From positions 1 through 9,033 of the forward strand of contig JBKPSJ010000012.1 of the NCBI GenBank assembly GCA_046765875.1: DNA of 9,033 nucleotides. The letters run 5' to 3'. Numbering within the stretch: position 1 is the first letter of the stretch; each line of letters starts with the position of its first letter. A program made the position numbers and the translations under genes. Below, piece by piece: positions 5,803 to 9,033 of this stretch. The notes under the pieces are model-generated. The model did no database searches. It was not told the origin of the DNA and saw only the letters and a program-made list of their open reading frames with translations. The stretch comes from DASRHY01 sp046765875. GTDB taxonomy: Bacteria > Actinomycetota > Actinomycetes > Propionibacteriales > Kribbellaceae.

Positions 5803-6650
5803 ACGACATCCTGGAGACCCGCGAGCTGCACCACGAGGGTGTCCGCCGCGTCCGCGCCGAGCTGCAGTCCGGCCGGGTCGACGTGATCGCCTCGGCCGAC
5901 GACAGCACCCATGCCTACCTCGAAGGAGACCTGTCCAACCCGGACGTGGTCGAGTTCCTCGAGCTCACCGAGTTCGGCGTCCGCGGCAACGAACTGGTCG
6001 TGCAGACACCCCGGACTGACACGCGCCGCAATCCCGACGTGCGGCTGCGGATCGAGACCCCCGACCCGGTCGAACTGCGGATCGAGTCCGGCTCGGCCGA
6101 CCTGCGGATCGATACCACAGTCGGCGACAGCCGGCTGTCCACCGGATCCGGCGACATCGACCTCGCCCGGGTCGAGGGCCGACTGGACGCCAAGACCGGC
6201 AGCGGCGACATCTACGTCGAGTCGGTCCGCGAGGGCGCCAGCCTCAGCACCGGCTCCGGCGACATCAACGTCGGCTCGCACGAACAGGCCGCTGCGTGCT
6301 CGACCGGCTCCGGTGACGTCTCACTCGGCGAGTCGATCGGACCGGTGCGGGTCAAGGTCGGCTCCGGCGACATCACCATCGAGCGGGTCCGAAACCACTC
6401 CGTGGCCACCTCCGGCTCCGGCGACGTCCGGGTCGAGGCCGCCGAAGGCCCGAGCGTGGTCGCCGAGTCCGCCCGCGGCGACGTGCACATCGGCGTACCG
6501 GCCGGCACCCCGACGTACCTGGACCTCAAGACGGTCACCGGCGACATCCGGTGCGACCTGGAGCCGTCGCAGCGACCGGCCGACGGCCAGCCCTCCCTGG
6601 CCCTGCGCGCCCGCACCGTGACCGGCGACATCACCGTCATGCGGGTCTGA
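5799..6650 (+). CDS. DUF4097 family beta-strand repeat protein
   Basis: The product has 283 residues. After about 90 residues without a clear repeat it becomes a series of short beta repeats with the consensus [ST]-G-S-G-D-[IV]-x-[VLI] (residues about 95-282), ending with two degenerate TVTGDI copies. This is the hallmark of DUF4097, predicted to fold as a beta-helix or beta-roll. No signal peptide or membrane segment is seen, so it is probably cytoplasmic; its biochemical role is unknown. I chose ATG at 5799, which overlaps the stop of the preceding gene as ATGA and has GGGCGGA just upstream; GTG at 5790 in the same frame would add three residues. The overlap implies translational coupling to the ribbon-helix-helix gene, and both would be under the TGACGYCA-controlled promoter. 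No clear terminator hairpin follows. Confidence 0.9.
   Translation: MNDILETRELHHEGVRRVRAELQSGRVDVIASADDSTHAYLEGDLSNPDVVEFLELTEFGVRGNELVVQTPRTDTRRNPDVRLRIETPDPVELRIESGSADLRIDTTVGDSRLSTGSGDIDLARVEGRLDAKTGSGDIYVESVREGASLSTGSGDINVGSHEQAAACSTGSGDVSLGESIGPVRVKVGSGDITIERVRNHSVATSGSGDVRVEAAEGPSVVAESARGDVHIGVPAGTPTYLDLKTVTGDIRCDLEPSQRPADGQPSLALRARTVTGDITVMRV
6081..6646 (+). repeat. TGSGD[IV] coding repeats of the DUF4097 protein
   Basis: About ten degenerate copies of an 18-21-residue unit built on the sequence SGSGDI/V recur, seen in DNA as repeated CCGGCGACATC-like words. Spacing is irregular and the copies lie in frame within the gene, so they are protein repeats rather than a DNA array. Confidence 0.75.
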
Positions 6651-6719
6651 GCAAGACCGATCAAGTGCCGCTCCGCCCCGCCGTACCACCTTTGATTGCA
6701 AGGACTCTTGAGAACTCTC

Positions 6720-6730
6720 TAGAACGGTGA
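6720..6730 (+). promoter_or_regulatory. Start region of the 72-aa gene (TAGAAC and GGTGA ribosome site)
   Basis: GGTGA (6726-6730) is seven bases before the ATG at 6738 and is a fair Shine-Dalgarno match. TAGAAC (6720-6725) could be a weak -10 box, but no -35 is found at proper distance. AGAAC is repeated at 6711-6715 and 6721-6725, exactly one helical turn apart, which may mark a regulator site. Confidence 0.35.
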
Positions 6731-6737
6731 CAGACCG

Positions 6738-6956
6738 ATGATTACTGAACAGAACCTCGAGATCGCCCGGTACAGCATCCAGGACCGGATCCGGTACGCC
6801 GAACAACACGCACTCGCGCACCAGCGAAAGCGCGCGGCAAAACGGTCGTCACCCGGACCACGGCACCGGATCGCCACCGCGCTGCACCGGCTCGCCGACC
6901 GGGTCGAGCCGCAGCCGCGGCATCGCCGGCCAACGCTGTCGGTGATCGGCCGGTGA
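6738..6956 (+). CDS. Small basic hypothetical protein (72 aa)
   Basis: MITEQNLEIARYSIQDRIRY opens a 72-residue product rich in Arg and His (many RH, HR and RR pairs). It has a helical, amphipathic N-terminal half and a stretch HRIATALHRLADRVEP near residues 42-58 that could be a second amphipathic helix. No cysteine, signal peptide or known domain is visible. Support for it being real is a ribosome binding site at good distance, GC-rich third positions, and a strong hairpin nine bases after the stop. It lies alone, 87 bp after the DUF4097 gene, and converges on dcd. Function is unknown; nucleic-acid or membrane-surface binding would fit the charge, but this is only composition-based. Confidence 0.65.
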   Translation: MITEQNLEIARYSIQDRIRYAEQHALAHQRKRAAKRSSPGPRHRIATALHRLADRVEPQPRHRRPTLSVIGR

Positions 6957-6964
6957 ATCCTCCG

Positions 6965-7005
6965 AAGGCCAGGACTTGGTTGCCTCAGGCACCGGTCCTG
7001 GCCTT
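6965..7005. terminator. Compound hairpin between the 72-aa gene and dcd
   Basis: AAGGCCAGGAC (6965-6975) pairs perfectly over 11 bp with GTCCTGGCCTT (6995-7005), and an inner TGCCT-C-AGGCA (6981-6991) can form its own stem. The outer stem ends in TT(T) in the plus direction and TT in the minus direction, so it can terminate both convergent genes, though the dcd stop is 54 bp away. Confidence 0.7.
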
Positions 7006-7058
7006 TCGTCGCAGATCCGCGCCGAGCAGGTCGGGCTCGAAGAGAAGTCGTAGCCCCG

Positions 7059-7634
7059 TCAGACCTGGGTGCGGTGGAAGTTCTGGTACGAGCGCGACGG
7101 GGTCGGGCCGCGCTGTCCCTGGTAGCGCGAGCCGTACTTCGCGGAGCCGTACGGGTGCTGCGCCGGTGACGACAACCGGAAGAAGCACAACTGGCCGATC
7201 TTCATCCCCGGCCACAGCTTGATCGGGAGCGTCGCCACGTTCGACAACTCGAGCGTGACGTGGCCGGAGAAGCCCGGGTCGATGAACCCGGCGGTGGAGT
7301 GGGTCAGCAGCCCGAGCCGGCCAAGGCTGGACTTGCCCTCCAGCCGGGCGGCGATGTCGTCGGGCAGCGTGACGACCTCGTACGTCGACCCCAGCACGAA
7401 CTCGCCGGGGTGCAGGATGAACGGCTCTTCACCGTCCGGCTCGACAGCGCGGGTCAGATCCGGCTGGTCGGCCGCCGGGTCGATGTGCGGGTACCGATGA
7501 TTCTCGAAAACCCGGAAGAAGCGGTCCAGCCGGACGTCGACACTCGACGGCTGTACCATCTCGGCGTCGAACGGCTCCAGCTGGACGCGCTTCTCCTCGA
7601 CCTCGGCGAGGATGTCGCGATCGGAAAGAAGCAC
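7059..7634 (-). CDS. dcd: dCTP deaminase, probably the bifunctional dCTP deaminase/dUTPase
   Basis: This 191-residue protein is clearly Dcd: it starts MLLSDRDIL and has QPSSVDVRL (28-36), the signature GKSSLGRLGLLTHSTAGFID (100-119) and SGHVTLELSN (123-132). Relative to the E. coli enzyme (Ser111, Arg115, Ala124, catalytic Glu138) the equivalents are Ser102, Arg106, Ala115 and Glu129, all present. The length matches the M. tuberculosis enzyme, which converts dCTP directly to dUMP, so the bifunctional reaction is likely here, feeding thymidylate synthesis; this cannot be proven from sequence. The start is GTG at 7634; TAGGTT lies exactly six bases before it (leaderless spacing), overlapping GAGGTAGG which could also serve as a ribosome site. 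It begins 23 bp after the MarR-type gene, so readthrough from that gene is also possible. Confidence 0.97.
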   Translation of the reverse strand: MLLSDRDILAEVEEKRVQLEPFDAEMVQPSSVDVRLDRFFRVFENHRYPHIDPAADQPDLTRAVEPDGEEPFILHPGEFVLGSTYEVVTLPDDIAARLEGKSSLGRLGLLTHSTAGFIDPGFSGHVTLELSNVATLPIKLWPGMKIGQLCFFRLSSPAQHPYGSAKYGSRYQGQRGPTPSRSYQNFHRTQV

Positions 7635-7646
7635 GACCGCAACCTA
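7635..7646 (-). promoter_or_regulatory. Possible leaderless -10 box of dcd
   Basis: TAGGTT (7646-7641 on the minus strand) is followed by six bases and the GTG start. The same bases belong to GAGGTAGG, a possible ribosome binding site, so the two readings cannot be told apart. No TTGACA-like -35 lies 17 bp upstream. Confidence 0.35.
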
Positions 7647-7657
7647 CCTCAGCTCGA

Positions 7658-8104
7658 TCAGCTGCTCGTCTCGAAGACCTTGTTGAACTTCGAGACCTGG
7701 CCGGCGAAGGTCTTGATCTGGTTGGCCGACCAGTCGTCCAGAAGCTTGCCTATCCACTGGTTGCGCTTCTTGCGCGCACTCGAGAGCTTGCGCTTGCCGG
7801 CCGACGTCAGCGTGAGCAACGTGGCCCGCGCGTCCTTCTTGTCCGCCGAGCGCTTCAGCAGGCCGAGCTCCTCCAGCTTCGCGCAGGACCGGCTGACCGG
7901 CCCCTTGTCCACCTCCAGCACCGCGACCAGGTCGGCCATCCGTACCGGCGCCAGCTCGTCGACATGGTTCAGCAGCGCATACTGGGCCGGCTCGAGATCC
8001 GGGTGGACCTCTTCGGCCAGAGTGCGCTGCAGCCCCCGCAACCGCCTCGACAGCGTGACCAGCTCTCGCTCCAGGTTCTCCAGCGCCGCATCGTCCGTAG
8101 CCAC
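7658..8104 (-). CDS. MarR-family transcriptional regulator
   Basis: The product has 148 residues from a GTG at 8104, the usual length for MarR. It shows a leading helix (LERELVTLSRRLRGLQRTL), LEPAQYALLNHVDE, then the winged helix-turn-helix: MADLVAVLEVDKGPVSRSCA as the recognition part, LEELGLLKRSADKKDARATL as the wing with the family's D-x-R, and SAGKRKLSSARKKR leading to the C-terminal dimerisation helices. The start is set by GAGGAGAAGGGG ending seven bases upstream; a longer reading to TTG at 8212 adds 36 Arg-rich residues without a ribosome site and would cover the upstream palindrome. It is just upstream of dcd on the same strand. A perfect GTTGCC/GGCAAC palindrome 95 bp upstream may be its own operator. 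Its ligand and other targets are unknown. Confidence 0.93.
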   Translation of the reverse strand: MATDDAALENLERELVTLSRRLRGLQRTLAEEVHPDLEPAQYALLNHVDELAPVRMADLVAVLEVDKGPVSRSCAKLEELGLLKRSADKKDARATLLTLTSAGKRKLSSARKKRNQWIGKLLDDWSANQIKTFAGQVSKFNKVFETSS

Positions 8105-8198
8105 CTGCGTACCCCTTCTCCTCGTGTGCTGCCCCGGACCCATAGTGTCGTGTGTGGCCCGAGAGCGCGACCCTTCCCGGCGCGTAAATTCCTCAAAT

Positions 8199-8213
8199 GT
8201 TGCCTTTGGCAAC
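8199..8213. promoter_or_regulatory. Palindrome upstream of the MarR-type gene, likely operator
   Basis: GTTGCC-TTT-GGCAAC is a perfect 6+3+6 palindrome, a half-site layout seen with MarR dimers. The left half-site recurs as GTTGCC at 8224-8229. On the minus strand TTGCCA inside it could be a -35 element, although the -10 (ATTTAC) 17 bp on is poor. Confidence 0.55.
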
Positions 8214-8219
8214 CCGGCA

Positions 8220-8259
8220 GATCGTTGCCAAAGTCACCGTTGGGCCGGTGACAACGATC
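8220..8259. repeat. Interrupted inverted repeat upstream of the MarR-type gene
   Basis: GATCGTTG (8220-8227) mirrors CAACGATC (8252-8259), and inside it TCACCG (8234-8239) mirrors CGGTGA (8246-8251) around a six-base loop. The left arm carries six extra bases (CCAAAG), giving a bulged 14-bp hairpin. It could be an old terminator or a regulator site. Confidence 0.5.
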
Positions 8260-8429
8260 CCACTGCATGTGTGGCTCACCAACCCGCAACAACAAACCCG
8301 CAGGTCCCTACCCATTCGTGGTCCTAGCACCGCTCACCGCGCACCGGGCCGAACATCGGACGGATCGTTGTGTCGTCGATCCGCACCGCCGAGCGCCTGG
8401 TCAAGCACGCCGGCCGTCGGCCATACCCC
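8260..8429. other. Non-coding spacer between the MarR-type promoter region and the tRNA promoter
   Basis: I see no convincing gene here. The only structure is CGGATCG (8361-8367) with CGATCCG (8377-8383), a 7-bp inverted repeat around nine bases. Short open frames cross the region but lack ribosome sites and protein-like composition. Confidence 0.5.
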
Positions 8430-8460
8430 TGGACCAAGCCCGGGCGGGACCAGGTAGTAT
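8430..8460 (+). promoter_or_regulatory. Probable promoter of tRNA-Gly
   Basis: TAGTAT (8455-8460) is a good -10 box 15 bp before the mature tRNA, predicting a start near 8467. TGGACC (8430-8435) is a possible -35 at a rather long 19-bp spacing. Confidence 0.5.
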
Positions 8461-8475
8461 CGCCTCCGCTGCCTC

Positions 8476-8549
8476 GCGGGTGTAGTTCAATGGCAGAACA
8501 TCAGCTTCCCAAGCTGACAATGCGGGTTCGATTCCCGTCACCCGCTCCA
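8476..8549 (+). tRNA. tRNA-Gly(CCC)
   Basis: A 74-base cloverleaf includes the encoded CCA. The acceptor stem GCGGGTG (8476-8482) pairs with CACCCGC (8539-8545), the discriminator is T, and CCA occupies 8547-8549. The D stem is GTTC/GAAC, the anticodon stem TCAGC/GCTGA around TTCCCAA with anticodon CCC at 8508-8510 (reads GGG), and the T loop is TTCGATT. An intact 3' end next to an integrase suggests that it serves as an attachment site while staying functional. Confidence 0.96.
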
Positions 8550-8555
8550 CACGCA

Positions 8556-8594
8556 AAGCCCCAGGTCGGAGGCCACTTTCTCCGCCTGGGGCTT
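8556..8594 (+). terminator. Hairpin downstream of tRNA-Gly
   Basis: AAGCCCCAGG (8556-8565) and CGGAG (8567-8571) pair with CTCCG (8580-8584) and CCTGGGGCTT (8585-8594), a 15-bp stem with one bulged T and an eight-base loop. It starts seven bases after the tRNA CCA. No T tract follows. Confidence 0.75.
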
Positions 8595-8621
8595 CGTCGT
8601 TGCTGAGCTGATTTTCGGGGC

Positions 8622-8640
8622 CGTGCACTCCGCGTGCACT
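8622..8640. repeat. Tandem CGTGCACT repeats at the integrase 3' end
   Basis: CGTGCACT occurs at 8622-8629 and 8633-8640, 11 bp apart, each holding the palindrome GTGCAC. The second touches the integrase stop codon. Short one-turn-spaced repeats between an attachment site and its integrase are often arm-type or excisionase sites; that role is inferred. Confidence 0.45.
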
Positions 8641-9033
8641 TACGGGACTAAAGCGAGCACCCCCGCCGCGCCGTCGTCCGGGTCGTCGTCCTCGGTCTGC
8701 CGCTCCCGCATCAGCCGGTCGTTGAGCTTGTCCGCAACCGCTCGGTCAGCCTCTGCGGTCGCGTGCTGGTAGATCATGGCTGCCTCGACGCTGTCGTGAC
8801 CCATGCGCGCCATCAGGTCCTTGGTGCTCGCGCCAGCTCCGGCGGCGAGTGTGTTACCGGTGTGCCGGAGGTCGTGGAAGTGCAGACCGGGCACGCCCAG
8901 CTCGGCTACCTTCTTGCCCCGGCCGACCAGCGGGTTGAAGTTGCCCCGACGGATCGGCGCGCCCTTCGGGCCGGTGAATACAAGCGCCTCCGGGTCCGCG
9001 TCGACGTACATGTCCAGGTGCGCGACGAGGTAC
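8640..9033 (-). CDS. Tyrosine site-specific integrase, C-terminal part (5' end outside window)
   Basis: The frame is open to the right edge; the TAA stop is at 8642-8640, leaving 131 complete codons. It carries the second half of the tyrosine recombinase catalytic domain: HDLRHTGNTLAAGAG (HxxR), then LMARMGHDSVEAAMIYQHAT with the G-H motif and the catalytic Tyr in IYQHA. The tail is acidic and disordered (TEDDDPDDGAAG). All residues of the family visible in this part are present, so this portion looks intact; whether the whole enzyme is functional cannot be seen. It points towards tRNA-Gly(CCC) from 91 bp away, the arrangement of integrative elements (pSAM2-like actinomycete ICEs, genomic islands, prophages) that use the tRNA 3' end as attachment site. 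Confidence 0.93.
   Translation of the reverse strand, partial: YLVAHLDMYVDADPEALVFTGPKGAPIRRGNFNPLVGRGKKVAELGVPGLHFHDLRHTGNTLAAGAGASTKDLMARMGHDSVEAAMIYQHATAEADRAVADKLNDRLMRERQTEDDDPDDGAAGVLALVP

Larger units (their letters stand above)
8515..9033. mobile_element. Probable left end of an element integrated at tRNA-Gly(CCC)
   Basis: The tRNA 3' half plus an adjacent tyrosine integrase marks one boundary of an integrated element that would extend to the right of the window. The att core should lie in the anticodon-to-CCA part of the tRNA (about 8501-8549). The second copy of this core is not in the window, so type and size of the element are unknown. Confidence 0.6.

Noticed and set aside
5148..6281. 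Minus-strand frame of 377 residues spanning two genes
   Set aside because: It is antisense to both the ribbon-helix-helix and DUF4097 genes; its Gly/Pro repeats simply mirror the collagen-like and GSGD repeats.
6081..6646. Repeated CCGGCGACATC words as a possible CRISPR or satellite array
   Set aside because: The copies are in frame, degenerate and irregularly spaced, and encode the GSGD repeats of DUF4097.
8105..8212. Longer MarR-type protein starting at TTG 8212
   Set aside because: There is no ribosome site, the extension is Arg-rich and unlike the family, and it would cover the likely operator; GTG at 8104 has a strong site.
7260..8327. Plus-strand frame of 355 residues
   Set aside because: It is antisense to dcd and the MarR gene, both with clear family motifs.
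8361..8383. CGGATCG/CGATCCG inverted repeat as a terminator or small RNA
   Set aside because: The stem is only 7 bp with a nine-base loop and no T tract or promoter; it is noted in the spacer entry but not called.

Overview
The window is high-GC DNA with GC-biased third codon positions, GTG and TTG starts and several leaderless-type starts, all typical of Actinomycetota. The gene content (a bifunctional-type Dcd, an EtfD-like ferredoxin-quinone type oxidoreductase, a ribbon-helix-helix/DUF4097 pair) fits a soil actinomycete. A Kribbella or Nocardioidaceae-like source is my guess from general resemblance and is not proven by the sequence.

Layout. (1) 1-1924: a truncated TIM-barrel amidohydrolase on the minus strand is divergent from a LacI-family regulator. 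Two identical 14-bp copies of a LacI-type palindrome lie between them, so this looks like a locally controlled catabolic unit. A 17-bp-stem hairpin closes the block. (2) 1931-2730: a minus-strand two-gene unit encodes a 41-residue, highly acidic peptide that overlaps by one base a 224-residue protein. That protein has a papain-fold-like (NlpC/P60 or CHAP type) front half and a peptidoglycan-binding-like tail, but no signal peptide. (3) 2897-6650: a membrane (Fe-S) oxidoreductase with two 4Fe-4S motifs and two CCG domains is followed by a ribbon-helix-helix protein and a DUF4097 beta-repeat protein. The promoter of the latter pair contains six TGACGYCA boxes set on one DNA face. (4) 6738-8104: a small basic protein converges on dcd, which lies just downstream of a MarR-family gene. 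(5) 8430-9033: tRNA-Gly(CCC) with its terminator, then the 3' part of a tyrosine integrase pointing at the tRNA. This is the usual look of one end of an element integrated in a tRNA gene.

The most unusual material is in block 3. The ribbon-helix-helix regulator carries a nine-triplet Gly-X-Y collagen-like tract in its C-terminal tail, its own leaderless promoter is packed with helically phased boxes, and it is translationally coupled to a cytoplasmic beta-repeat protein. The acidic-peptide/cell-wall-hydrolase-like pair in block 2 is the second candidate for an undescribed system. Both are inferences from sequence alone.
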